Shown here: positions 44,269-52,228 of the stretch, one piece after another
Numbering within the stretch: the stretch's first letter is position 1
How the letters are laid out: each line of letters begins with the position of its first letter
NCBI RefSeq assembly: GCF_031458075.1
Contig: NZ_JAVDXT010000001.1
Coordinates: 1,302,001 to 1,366,000 of the forward strand
Length of the DNA stretch: 64,000 nt
From: Rhodoferax_B ferrireducens_A
Lineage (GTDB): Bacteria > Pseudomonadota > Gammaproteobacteria > Burkholderiales > Burkholderiaceae_C
Direction: 5' to 3'
Made by a program: the position numbers and the translations under genes
Notes under the pieces: generated by a model
What the model was told of the DNA's origin: nothing
The model's database searches: none
The model's input: the letters and a program-made list of their open reading frames with translations, nothing else

Positions 44269-45917
44269 CTTATTCGTGGGGGCAGGCGCTGGCGGATGAT
44301 GGCCAGTCGCATGTCGAACTCGGGCAGCACCCAGGTCTGGAAGGCCTGGGCCGGCTCGGCCCAGCGCAGTGTGTGTGCTCCAGGCGCGGCGGCGATGCGG
44401 CCCCAGGCCCAGTCCAGCAGCACCAGGGCCAGGGCGCGCAGGTAGTCGTCGGCCACCCAGTAGGGCAGCTCGGCGTCGGTCTGGGCGGCCTGCACCAGGG
44501 CGGCGGTAGTTTCCAGCAACGCATCGCGGCGCCGGTCGCCGGGCAGGTCGGCCAGCAGGCTGGACAGGCCGGCACCGCCATCGGCCAGCACCTTGCGCAG
44601 CAGCAGGTCGATGGCCTGGATCTCGTTCGTGCCCTCGTAAATCATCGCCACCCGGGCGTCGCGCACGATCTGCTCTATGCCCCATTCGCGCATATAGCCG
44701 TGGCCGCCAAATACCTGCAGGCAGGCGCTGGCGCCGCTGAAGGCCTGGTCGGTGAACGCGGCCTTCAGCACCGGGGTGACCAGCGCGCACCAGCGCTGGG
44801 CGGTGGCGCGCTCGGCGGCGTCGGGGTGGTGTTCGGCCACGTCCAACTGCAGGGCCGTGTGGTAGGCCAGCACCCGGCCGCCGTCGATCCAGGCGCGCTG
44901 GGTGTCGAGGATGCGGCGGATTGCCGGGTGTTCGGTGATCAGGTCCGGGCCTTGTACTGACTTTGGCGCGCGCATCTGCCGGCGCTCCTGCGCATAGGCC
45001 TGGGCTTTCTGCCAGGCGGCGTCCAGCAGGCCTATGCCCTGCATGCCGACGTGCAGACGGGCAGCGTTCATCATCACGAACATGGCGTTCAAGCCCTTGT
45101 TCGCTGCGCCGACCTGCCAGCCGATGGCTTCGTCGAAGCGCAGCACGCAGGTCGGGCTGCCGTGCAAGCCCATTTTTTCCTCGATGCGCTCGCAGACCAC
45201 GGTATTGCGCTGACCGTCGGGCAAGACCTTGGGCACCAGGAACAGCGACAGGCCCTTGGGGCCGGCGGGCGCATCGGGCAGGCGGGCCAGCACCAGGTGG
45301 ACGATGTTGTCCGTCAGGTCGTGTTCGCCGCCGGAGATGAAAATTTTGGTGCCGGACACGCGCAGGCTGCCGTCGGCCTGCGGCAGCGCTTTGCTGCGCA
45401 CCAGGCCCAGGTCGCTGCCGGCGTGGGCTTCGGTTAGGCACATGGTGGCCAGCCATTCGCCGCTGGCGAGCTTGGGTAGATAGGCGGCTTTGAGTGCGTC
45501 GCTGCCGTGGTGCTTGAGGCAGGCATAGGCGCCGTGCAGCAGGCCGGGCGCCATGGTCCAGCCGTGGTTGGCACCGGCCAGCATCTCGAATAGCACGCCC
45601 TCCAAAACCGCCGGCAAACCCTGGCCACCGTCCTCCACCGCACACGACAGCGACGGCCAGCCGGCCTGCCAGAACGCCTGGTAGGCCGCTTTGAAACCCG
45701 GCGGCACCGTCACCTGGCCCGCATTGAAGCTGCAACCCAGCTCGTCGCCCACCCGGTGCAGCGGCGCGATCTCGCTGGCGACGAACTTGCTGGCCTCGTC
45801 CAGCACCTGCAGAGCCAGATCGGCATCGGTGTCGGCAAACGCCGGCAACGCCTGCCACTGGGCCGGAGCCTGCAACACGTCGTTCAGGATGAAGGTGATG
45901 TCATTCAATGCAGTCAT
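44220..45917 (-). CDS. Acyl-CoA dehydrogenase (DmdC-like, with C-terminal extension)
   Basis: A 565-residue flavoprotein of the large acyl-CoA dehydrogenase group (about 560-600 residues, with a C-terminal domain). Visible are the flavin/substrate loop MCLTEAHAGSDLG, the middle beta-domain GTKIFISGGEHDLTDN, and IYEGTNEIQAIDLL with the catalytic Glu region. It introduces a double bond into an acyl-CoA; a phenylpropanoyl-CoA is possible given the neighbours. The last 17 residues (about ISKKTAASAASVCATSY) are encoded by a family A repeat, so the original stop has been replaced. A Bug protein and porin gene lie upstream. Confidence 0.88.
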   Translation of the reverse strand: MTALNDITFILNDVLQAPAQWQALPAFADTDADLALQVLDEASKFVASEIAPLHRVGDELGCSFNAGQVTVPPGFKAAYQAFWQAGWPSLSCAVEDGGQGLPAVLEGVLFEMLAGANHGWTMAPGLLHGAYACLKHHGSDALKAAYLPKLASGEWLATMCLTEAHAGSDLGLVRSKALPQADGSLRVSGTKIFISGGEHDLTDNIVHLVLARLPDAPAGPKGLSLFLVPKVLPDGQRNTVVCERIEEKMGLHGSPTCVLRFDEAIGWQVGAANKGLNAMFVMMNAARLHVGMQGIGLLDAAWQKAQAYAQERRQMRAPKSVQGPDLITEHPAIRRILDTQRAWIDGGRVLAYHTALQLDVAEHHPDAAERATAQRWCALVTPVLKAAFTDQAFSGASACLQVFGGHGYMREWGIEQIVRDARVAMIYEGTNEIQAIDLLLRKVLADGGAGLSSLLADLPGDRRRDALLETTAALVQAAQTDAELPYWVADDYLRALALVLLDWAWGRIAAAPGAHTLRWAEPAQAFQTWVLPEFDMRLAIIRQRLPPRISKKTAASAASVCATSY

Positions 45918-45927
45918 GCTCTACTTT

Positions 45928-45972
45928 CGATAGCTGCTTGCGCTTATGAAATAAGCGCGGGAACTACATTTC
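45928..45972 (+). repeat. Family A repeat copy A11
   Basis: Contains CGATAGCTGCTTGCGCTTATG, mirrored by ATAAGCGCGGGAAC. Lies directly upstream of the acyl-CoA dehydrogenase start and next to a family B copy. Confidence 0.6.
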
Positions 45973-45974
45973 TT

Positions 45975-46095
45975 CCAAGGGCGAGCGCAGCCACGCCCCC
46001 TCCAGGGCACAGCGGAACCGGCTTCGCCGGGCCGCCAGTGCCGCCCCCTGCAAGGGGGGTGGCGGCCACACGAAGTGGGCAAGCCTGGGGGTGTG
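45975..46095. repeat. Dispersed family B repeat, copy B2
   Basis: The longest copy. It has GAACCGGCTTCGCCGGGCC, then GCCCCCTGCAAGGGGGG and ends AAGCCTGGGGGTG next to the Bug-protein stop. Shared architecture with B1 and B3. Confidence 0.8.
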
Positions 46096-46096
46096 C

Positions 46097-47083
46097 CTAA
46101 GAATCTGCGCTGAAACCGATTTGTTTCACCAACGGTCCCCAGCGTTCGAACTCAGCCTTCTGCGACTTGGCCATTTCCTCGGCGCTCGATCCATGGGGGA
46201 TCAGGCCGACCAGGGCCAGGCTGTCCACCACCACCTTGTCTTTCAGCGCGGCGTTGATGGCGGCCGTGGCATTGGCCAGGGTGGCGGCCGGGGTCTTGGC
46301 CGGGGCGTAGAAGCCAAACCATTCCTCCACCACCAGGTCGGGGAAGCCTTGCTCGACGAAGGTCGGCACGTCGGGGTAGTAGGGCGAGCGCTGCGGGCCC
46401 GAGGTGGCCAGCACGCGCAGCTTGCCAGCCTTGGCATAGGCCAGGTAGTCGCCGCTGGGGTTCATAGTGGAGGCGATCTGGCCGCCCACCAGGTCGGTGA
46501 TGCCGGGCACGGTGCCGCGGTAGGGCACATGCTTCAGGTCGACCTTGGAGCGCAGGCCGAGCAGCGCGCCCAGCAGGTGCGGCATGGAGCCGGCGCCGGG
46601 CGAGCCGTAGCTGGCCTGGTCCGGGTTGGCCTTGGCCCAGGCCAGGAAGTCCTTCAAGGTCTTGACCGAGGGCGGCACGGCCGGACCGACCGCCAGGCCG
46701 TGGTGCATGATCGCGCCGATCGACACCGGGGCGAAGTCCTTGGGGTCGTAGCTGAGCTTGCTGTAGATGTGCGGGTAGACCGACATGGCCGACACCGGCG
46801 CCAGCGCCAGCACCGAGCCATCGGCGGGCGCGGCCTTCAGGGTTTCCAGCGCAATCCGGCCGCCAGCGCCGGGCTTGTTGTCGACCACGGCGGCGTTCTT
46901 GGTGTAGGCGGTGCCGATCAGCTTCTCGCCGACGCGGCGGGCCACGCTGTCGCCCGAGCTGCCGGGCGGGAAGCCGTAGTAAATCTTGACTTGCTCCAGG
47001 CCCTGGGCCAGCAGCGTGAGGGGCGACCAGGCCGCCAGGGCGGCACTGCTGGTCAGGGTGGTGAGGAAGAGGCGGCGGGTCAT
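46097..47083 (-). CDS. Bug/TctC family periplasmic binding protein
   Basis: A 328-residue tripartite-tricarboxylate-type binding protein, a family greatly expanded in Burkholderiales that captures carboxylates and aromatic acids. Twin-arginine-like signal (MTRRLFLTTLTSSAALAA). Core motifs: YYGFPPGSSGDSVARRV, VVDNKPGAGGRIALETL, GSPGAGSMPHLLG and HVPYRGTVPGITDLVGGQI. AGGAG precedes the ATG at 47083. The matching membrane subunits (TctA/TctB) are not in the window. The cluster context suggests a hydroxycinnamate or related aromatic ligand. Confidence 0.92.
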   Translation of the reverse strand: MTRRLFLTTLTSSAALAAWSPLTLLAQGLEQVKIYYGFPPGSSGDSVARRVGEKLIGTAYTKNAAVVDNKPGAGGRIALETLKAAPADGSVLALAPVSAMSVYPHIYSKLSYDPKDFAPVSIGAIMHHGLAVGPAVPPSVKTLKDFLAWAKANPDQASYGSPGAGSMPHLLGALLGLRSKVDLKHVPYRGTVPGITDLVGGQIASTMNPSGDYLAYAKAGKLRVLATSGPQRSPYYPDVPTFVEQGFPDLVVEEWFGFYAPAKTPAATLANATAAINAALKDKVVVDSLALVGLIPHGSSAEEMAKSQKAEFERWGPLVKQIGFSADS

Positions 47084-47098
47084 GCTGTTTGCTCCTAA

Positions 47099-47148
47099 TT
47101 TAGTAGCTTCTAGCGCAGGTTTTATGTGCGCTAGAGCCACTTTCTATA
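47099..47148 (+). repeat. Family A repeat copy A12
   Basis: Contains AGTAGCTTCTAGCGCAGG, spacer, GTGCGCTAGAGCCAC, TTT. It occupies most of the gap between the porin stop and the Bug-protein start. Confidence 0.78.
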
Positions 47149-47174
47149 TCGATGTATCGGGTGGGAACGGCGGC

Positions 47175-48341
47175 TTAGAACGCGTGGCGAACGCCAAAGT
47201 TGATGCCGTTTTGTGAGGATCCGAGGGCCGGGTTGCTGCCGGCTGCGCCACCGCTGACGGACACGTTGACCAGCCGGTCGTTGCTGATGTGGCCCACCTG
47301 GCCGTACACGGCCGTGCGTTTGGACAGGCTGTAGACCAGGCGCGCGGCCAGCAGGGTCGAATTCACGTCGTTGGCATTGCTATAGCGCAGGCTGGCCCAC
47401 TGGCCGTCCAGAGTCAGCTGGGGGGTCAGCGGGTAGGACGCGCCCAGGTACCACAGCTTGCTGCGGGGGCGGGTCAGGCTGCCTTCGTTGTCGCGGCGGA
47501 TCACGCCGCCGCCGATCTTGGCGCCCGCCACCTTGAAGTAGCCGGCCACCAGCGTGCGGCTGTCACTGGTGCTGCTGCTGTTCAGGCCGCCGAAAATCAC
47601 GTCGGTGGGGCCGGTGGGGGTGCGGCCATTCAAGGTGTCATAGGTCAGCACGGCGCCCCAGTTGGGGGTGTCGTATTTGGCGGTGGCCGACCACTGGCGG
47701 CAGGCCTGCTTGTCAGTGCCGCTTTCGCCGGCGCAGTTGGTGCCGGCCGGGCTGGGGCCGGCGTTCACGGTGTCACGGCCCAGGCTGTATTCGGCGCCCA
47801 CGGTGAAGCCGCTGAAGGTGCCACGGTAGCCGATGGAGTTGTCGGCCCGCGAATTGGGGATGTAGGAGTCGAGCGAGCCAATGGCGTACACGGCTGGCCC
47901 GATCACGTCCGAGTCCTGGATCGACCAGAACAGCGTGGAATACTGGCGGCCCAGGGTAACGCTACCCCAAGAGCCGGCCAGGCCGACGTTGGCCTGGCGG
48001 CCGAACAAGCGTCCGCCCTGGCCGGACGCGCCGGTATCGGGGGCAAAGCCCATTTCCAGCACGAACTGGGCCTTCAGGCCGTCGCCCAGGTCTTCGGTAC
48101 CGCGAAAGCCCACACGCGATGGCAGCGAGCTGGTATTGCTGGGCATGCGGGTGATGCCACCCACCCCGTTGACCTTGCTGACGTGTTCCACGCCCACGTC
48201 GATCAGCCCGTACAAGTTGACGCTGGAACTCGGTGCCGCCGTCTGGGCGTGGGCGGCAAAGGCGCCAGCGCCGATCAGTGCGATGGCCAGGGGGCGGAAG
48301 TGTCGGTTGAGGCGTTGGGGGCGGTTCTTGGGGGCTTGCAT
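47175..48341 (-). CDS. Outer-membrane porin (Burkholderiales general porin family)
   Basis: A 388-residue trimeric-type porin. Signal peptide ends AFAAHA-Q. It starts SSVNLYGLIDVGVEHVSK, with the constriction-loop region further in and a final strand ending in Phe (NGINFGVRHAF), as required for BAM assembly. A GGAG site precedes the ATG at 48341. Placed with a Bug protein and aromatic-ester genes, it probably helps the substrate across the outer membrane. Confidence 0.92.
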   Translation of the reverse strand: MQAPKNRPQRLNRHFRPLAIALIGAGAFAAHAQTAAPSSSVNLYGLIDVGVEHVSKVNGVGGITRMPSNTSSLPSRVGFRGTEDLGDGLKAQFVLEMGFAPDTGASGQGGRLFGRQANVGLAGSWGSVTLGRQYSTLFWSIQDSDVIGPAVYAIGSLDSYIPNSRADNSIGYRGTFSGFTVGAEYSLGRDTVNAGPSPAGTNCAGESGTDKQACRQWSATAKYDTPNWGAVLTYDTLNGRTPTGPTDVIFGGLNSSSTSDSRTLVAGYFKVAGAKIGGGVIRRDNEGSLTRPRSKLWYLGASYPLTPQLTLDGQWASLRYSNANDVNSTLLAARLVYSLSKRTAVYGQVGHISNDRLVNVSVSGGAAGSNPALGSSQNGINFGVRHAF

Positions 48342-48438
48342 GTTGTCTCCTTCGGGTGGTACATCCCGCTGCAGATGCGCAGCGGCCTTGATGTTCTGGG
48401 GTGGCATGGCTTCGGTGGTGGGCATCGAGCCTGCTCTT

Positions 48439-48490
48439 ATTTGTATAGCTTTCGGTGCAGGTGGTATATGCGCTGGCAGCTCTTTTCTTA
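48439..48490 (+). repeat. Family A repeat copy A13
   Basis: Contains TATAGCTTTCGGTGCAGG, spacer, TATGCGCTGGCAGCTC, TTTT. Lies between the SDR stop and the porin start. Confidence 0.7.
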
Positions 48491-48498
48491 TAAATTTA

Positions 48499-49263
48499 TC
48501 AACGCGGCGCCATGCGCAGCGCGCCGTCCAGGCGTATCACTTCGCCGTTCAAATGGCCGTTGGTCACGATGTGGGCGGCCAGCTCGGCGAATTCGGAGGG
48601 CTTGCCCAGGCGCGACGGGAACGGGATGCTGGCGGCCAACGAGGCCTGCACGGCTTCGGGCAGCTCTTTCATCAATGGTGTGGCAAACAGGCCGGGCGCC
48701 ACGGTGCAGACGCGGATGCCGTACTGCGCCAGGTCGCGTGCCATCGGCAGTGTCATGCCGACCAGGCCGCCCTTGGATGCACTGTAAGCCTGTTGGCCGA
48801 CCTGGCCGTCGAAGGCCGCGACCGAGGCGGTGAACAGGATCACGCCGCGGGCGCCGTCTTCCAGCGCGTCGAGCTTGGCGCAGGCGGCGGCGAACAAGCG
48901 GGTCATGTTGTAGCTGCCGATCAGGTTGACGGCGATGACCTTGCTGAAGGCGTCCAGCGGGGCCGCGCTGCCGTCTTTTTGCACCACGCGCTTGGCGCCG
49001 CCGATGCCGGCCACGTTCATCAGGATGCGGGCCGGGCCGTGGGCGGCAGCGGCTTTGTCGATGGCGGCGGTCACGCTGTCGGCGCTGGTGATGTCGCACT
49101 GGCAGGCGATGCCACCAATTTCGGCCGCAACCTTTTCGGCCAGGGCGATGTTGACGTCGAGTACTGCGACCTTGGCGCCCAGGCGGGCCAGTTCGCGGGC
49201 GGTGGCTTCGCCCAGGCCGGAGGCGGCTCCGGTGACGAGGGCGGCTTGTCCTTGGATTTGCAT
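48499..49263 (-). CDS. Short-chain dehydrogenase, probable 3-hydroxyacyl-CoA dehydrogenase
   Basis: A 254-residue NAD-dependent SDR. The cofactor motif TGAASGLGEA, NVAGIG, catalytic Ser in FTASVAAFDG and YSASKGG (Tyr/Lys) are present. The sequence resembles type II 3-hydroxyacyl-CoA dehydrogenases (HSD17B10-like; FAATPLMKELPEAVQ-type lid). In this cluster it would oxidise the 3-hydroxyacyl-CoA made by the crotonase before thiolytic cleavage. The CoA ligase gene is upstream; the gap of 151 bp holds a family B repeat. Confidence 0.88.
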   Translation of the reverse strand: MQIQGQAALVTGAASGLGEATARELARLGAKVAVLDVNIALAEKVAAEIGGIACQCDITSADSVTAAIDKAAAAHGPARILMNVAGIGGAKRVVQKDGSAAPLDAFSKVIAVNLIGSYNMTRLFAAACAKLDALEDGARGVILFTASVAAFDGQVGQQAYSASKGGLVGMTLPMARDLAQYGIRVCTVAPGLFATPLMKELPEAVQASLAASIPFPSRLGKPSEFAELAAHIVTNGHLNGEVIRLDGALRMAPR

Positions 49264-49280
49264 GTGGTGGTTTCCTTTGG

Positions 49281-49373
49281 CTCACCCCCAGGCTTCGCTT
49301 TGCTACGCCAACCCCCTTGCAGGGGGCGATACCAGAGGCCCGGCAAAGCCGGTTCCTCGGTATCTCTGGGGCG
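49281..49373. repeat. Dispersed family B repeat, copy B3 (inverted)
   Basis: Contains CACCCCCAGGCTTCG, then ACCCCCTTGCAGGGGGCG and GGCCCGGCAAAGCCGG, the reverse complement of the B1/B2 layout. Sits between the SDR start and the CoA-ligase stop. Confidence 0.78.
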
Positions 49374-49414
49374 TACGTTCTAGCTGTGGCTTGGGGTTGT
49401 GTTTTTAAGTTGGG

Positions 49415-51268
49415 TTATTGGGGTTGGATAGTGAAAGGCAGGCTGCCGTCGTGCAGGGCCGCGACCAGGTCGGCGCGGTGCTTGAGCACGGCGCGCTGGT
49501 TGATCGAGCCCTTGTCGGTGATCTCGCCCTTGTCCAGCGAGGGCGGCTCGGCCATCAGGTGGATGCGGGCCACGCGGGTGGCGCTGCCGGTGGATTCGGC
49601 GGCCAGCCGGTTGGCAACCTGCTGGAAGTGGGCTTGTACCGGGGCGCTTTCCAGCACCTCTTGCAGGCTGGCGCTGTCAGGCAGGCCGCTCAGGCTGCGG
49701 CAGGCCGGCGTGGGCAGAATCAGCGCGCCGACTTCCTTGCAATTGATGCCGGTCAGCACCGCGTCCTGCACATAGGGCGCGCCGGCGGCAATGATCTTGG
49801 CGCGCATCGGGCCGACGCTGACAAAGGTGCCGGTGCTGAGCTTGAAGTCTTCGGCAATCCGGCCGTCGAACTTCAGGCCCTGGTGCAGGTCGTTTTCATC
49901 GATCCACTGCACTGCGTCGCCCGAGCAGTAAAAACCTTCTTCGTCAAAGCTCTCCTTGGTGGCTTCGGGGTTGCGCCAGTAGCCGGGGGTGATGTTGGGG
50001 CCGCGGTAGCGCACCTCGGTCTTGCCGTCGGTGGGCACCAGTTTGAGTTCCAGGCCCGGCGTGGGCACGCCGATGTAGCCGGCCTTCACATTTGGGCTGT
50101 TGACGGCGATGCAGAAGGGCGTGCCTTCGGTCATGCCCAGGCCGGTATTCATCACAATGCGCTCGCCCACCTCGCGCTCGGCGCTGGCAAATAGCGAGTC
50201 CCAGATCGGCTGCGACAGGGCGGCGGCGGCAAAGAAGAACATCTTCACCCGGCTCAGCAGCTTTTGGCGCAGCTGGTCGTCGGTCTGCATGGCCTCGGCC
50301 AGCACCTCGAAGCCGGTGGGCACGTTGAAGTACACCGTGGGCGCGATTTCGCGCAGGTTGCGGATGGTCTCGGCCATGCCCTTGGGCGTGGGCTTGCCCT
50401 CGTCTAGGTACAGCGTGCCGCCGTTGTAGATGACGATGCCGAAGTTGTGGTTGCCGCCAAAAGTGTGGTTCCAGGGCAGCCAGTCGACCAGCACCAGGCC
50501 AGGCTCGGCCAGCACCGGCATGGACTGGTTCATCTGCTGCAGATTCGCGCTCCACATGCGGTGGGTGACGACCACCGCCTTGGGCAGCTTGGTCGAGCCG
50601 GAGGTGAACATGAATTTGGCAATGCTGTCGCCACCGATGGCCGCATGGGCGGCGTCCACAGCGGGCGTGGCCGGCGTGTTCAACAGATCGCTGAAGGGAA
50701 TTGTGTCCCGGCCTTCGATGCTGCCCGAGCCCAGTACCACCTTGACATCGGCGCCCACGGTGGCGTTGATGGCGCGGGCAAAGCGGCTGCCGTTGCTGGC
50801 AAATACCAGGCCCGGGGTCAGGGTGTCCAGCGCGTGGCGCAGTTTGTCGTAGTCCTGGCTGATGGTGGAGTAGGCGGTGGAAATCGTGCACTGCGGAATG
50901 CCGGCCACCAGGGCGCCCAGCGACAGCAGGGCGTGGTCCAGGTCGTTTTCGCTGAGGATGGCGATGGGGCGGTCATCGCCCAGGCCCATGCCCAGCAAGG
51001 CTTGGGCGATGTTGCGGGCCGACTGCCAGGCTTCGGCGTAGCTGATGTGGCGCCATTCGCCCAGACTGCCGTCGGTGTTCTTCACGCGCTGGGCCATCCA
51101 GGTGTGGTTAGGCGTGGTTTGCGCCCAGTGGGCCAGCCGGTCGGTCAGGCGCGTGGGGTAGGGCTCCAGGTCCTGTGCGGCCCGCACATAACGCACGCCG
51201 TCGGGCGTGTCACGGGTGGTGACCTGGGTGACGCCGAAGCGCAGTGGGCGGTATTGGGGGGCGGACAT
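49415..51268 (-). CDS. Feruloyl-CoA synthase-like acyl-CoA ligase
   Basis: A 617-residue ANL-superfamily adenylate-forming enzyme that activates an (aromatic) acid to its CoA thioester with ATP. The phosphate-binding loop is FTSGSTKLPKAVVVTH. The A5/A7-type motifs NTGLGMTEGTP and GYWRNPEATKESFDEEGFY are present, and the hinge RIAEDFKLSTGTFVSVGPMR is characteristic of the feruloyl-CoA synthase group. The ATG at 51268 (MSAPQYRPLRFG) fits the family N-terminus and lies 13 bp after the crotonase stop, so they are one operon. Ferulate is the likely but unproven substrate class. Confidence 0.85.
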   Translation of the reverse strand: MSAPQYRPLRFGVTQVTTRDTPDGVRYVRAAQDLEPYPTRLTDRLAHWAQTTPNHTWMAQRVKNTDGSLGEWRHISYAEAWQSARNIAQALLGMGLGDDRPIAILSENDLDHALLSLGALVAGIPQCTISTAYSTISQDYDKLRHALDTLTPGLVFASNGSRFARAINATVGADVKVVLGSGSIEGRDTIPFSDLLNTPATPAVDAAHAAIGGDSIAKFMFTSGSTKLPKAVVVTHRMWSANLQQMNQSMPVLAEPGLVLVDWLPWNHTFGGNHNFGIVIYNGGTLYLDEGKPTPKGMAETIRNLREIAPTVYFNVPTGFEVLAEAMQTDDQLRQKLLSRVKMFFFAAAALSQPIWDSLFASAEREVGERIVMNTGLGMTEGTPFCIAVNSPNVKAGYIGVPTPGLELKLVPTDGKTEVRYRGPNITPGYWRNPEATKESFDEEGFYCSGDAVQWIDENDLHQGLKFDGRIAEDFKLSTGTFVSVGPMRAKIIAAGAPYVQDAVLTGINCKEVGALILPTPACRSLSGLPDSASLQEVLESAPVQAHFQQVANRLAAESTGSATRVARIHLMAEPPSLDKGEITDKGSINQRAVLKHRADLVAALHDGSLPFTIQPQ

Positions 51269-51281
51269 GCGGCAGTCTCGA

Positions 51282-52070
51282 TTACGCTTTTTGGACCTTG
51301 GCGGCCTTGCCGTCCAGGAAGGCGCGCACACGGGCCTTGGCTTCGGGCGCGCTCTGGGCGATGGCGGCCATCATGGCCTCGGTCATCAGGCCCTGGTCGG
51401 ACGGCTGCTCGGCGATGCGCGGCAGGGCGTGCATCAGCGCGTAATTGGTCAGCGGGGCGTTCTGGGCGATGCGCTCGGCCAGCTCGAAGGCCTTGGTAAA
51501 GGCCTGGCCGGTGGGCACCAGGTACTGGGCGAAGCCGACCCGTTCGCCGTCGACCGCGTTGTAGACGCGGCCGGTCATCATCATGTCGGTCATGCGGGCA
51601 GTGCCGATCAGGCGCGGAATGCGCACCGCGCCGCCGCCGCCGACAAAGATGCCGCGCGAGCCTTCGGGCAAGGCGTAGAAGGTGGATTCATCGGCCACGC
51701 GGATGTGGCAGGCGCTGGCCAGCTCCAGGCCGCCGCCGACCACCGCGCCGTGCAGCGCGGCGACGACAGGCACCGGGCCGAACTGCACGCGTTCCAGCGC
51801 CGCATGCCACATGCGTGAATGCTGCAGGCCCTGGCCGGCGTCGCGTTCCTTGAGTTCGCTCAGGTCCAGGCCGGAGCAGAAATGCTCGCCTTCGCCGTCG
51901 ATCACTGCGGCGCGCACGCTGGAGGGCAGGCCGTCCATCAGGTTGCGCAGCGCCAGCACCAGGCCGTCGTTCAAGGCATTGCGCTTGGCAGGGCGGGACA
52001 GGCGGATCACGGCGACTTCCTGCTCGTTGCCGCGGATTTCCAGGGTGATGTCGGGGTTGTGTGTAGTCAT
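51282..52070 (-). CDS. Crotonase/enoyl-CoA hydratase family protein
   Basis: A 262-residue crotonase-fold enzyme. The oxyanion hole regions FCSGLDLSEL and HGAVVGGGLELASAC, and a second acidic residue in LPEGSRGIFVGGGGAVRIP, are present, so both catalytic Glu positions of classical enoyl-CoA hydratases appear conserved. It would hydrate an enoyl-CoA such as feruloyl-CoA. It does not look like the retro-aldol hydroxycinnamoyl-CoA hydratase-lyase, because an SDR dehydrogenase and thiolases are clustered with it. First gene of the minus-strand unit, divergent from the thiolase operon. Confidence 0.87.
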   Translation of the reverse strand: MTTHNPDITLEIRGNEQEVAVIRLSRPAKRNALNDGLVLALRNLMDGLPSSVRAAVIDGEGEHFCSGLDLSELKERDAGQGLQHSRMWHAALERVQFGPVPVVAALHGAVVGGGLELASACHIRVADESTFYALPEGSRGIFVGGGGAVRIPRLIGTARMTDMMMTGRVYNAVDGERVGFAQYLVPTGQAFTKAFELAERIAQNAPLTNYALMHALPRIAEQPSDQGLMTEAMMAAIAQSAPEAKARVRAFLDGKAAKVQKA

Positions 52071-52093
52071 GCTGAGGTACGTTAGTTGGTTGA

Positions 52094-52200
52094 ATTATGG
52101 TTATGGAAAATAACTAAAACAAGGCATTAAAGGCACTCAATACTAAGTGCTTTCCCTAGTTATTTGGGGTCTCAATTTGATTATGATAAATAACTAAATT
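52094..52200. promoter_or_regulatory. Candidate operator array between divergent catabolic operons
   Basis: Three copies of an AAATAACTA-type element occur in an AT-rich 158-bp divergent promoter region: TTATGGAAAATAACTAAAA (from 52101), CTAGTTATTTGG (from 52156, inverted) and TTATGATAAATAACTAAA (from 52181). The pair in opposite orientation makes a long inverted repeat. Such sites fit dimeric MarR or TetR regulators. The MarR gene at 40012-40470 is a candidate (inference). The crotonase and thiolase operons read away from it. Confidence 0.55.
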
Positions 52201-52228
52201 TGCCAAAAAACACAGCAAGGAATCCGCC

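Noticed and set aside
45975..46095. Family B repeat as an insertion-sequence end
   Set aside because: There is no transposase, no paired terminal repeats and no target duplication. Three dispersed copies fit a non-coding repeat better.
51282..52070. Hydroxycinnamoyl-CoA hydratase-lyase (vanillin-forming) identity for the crotonase
   Set aside because: The sequence resembles general enoyl-CoA hydratases with two Glu residues, and the presence of an SDR and thiolases favours a beta-oxidative route.
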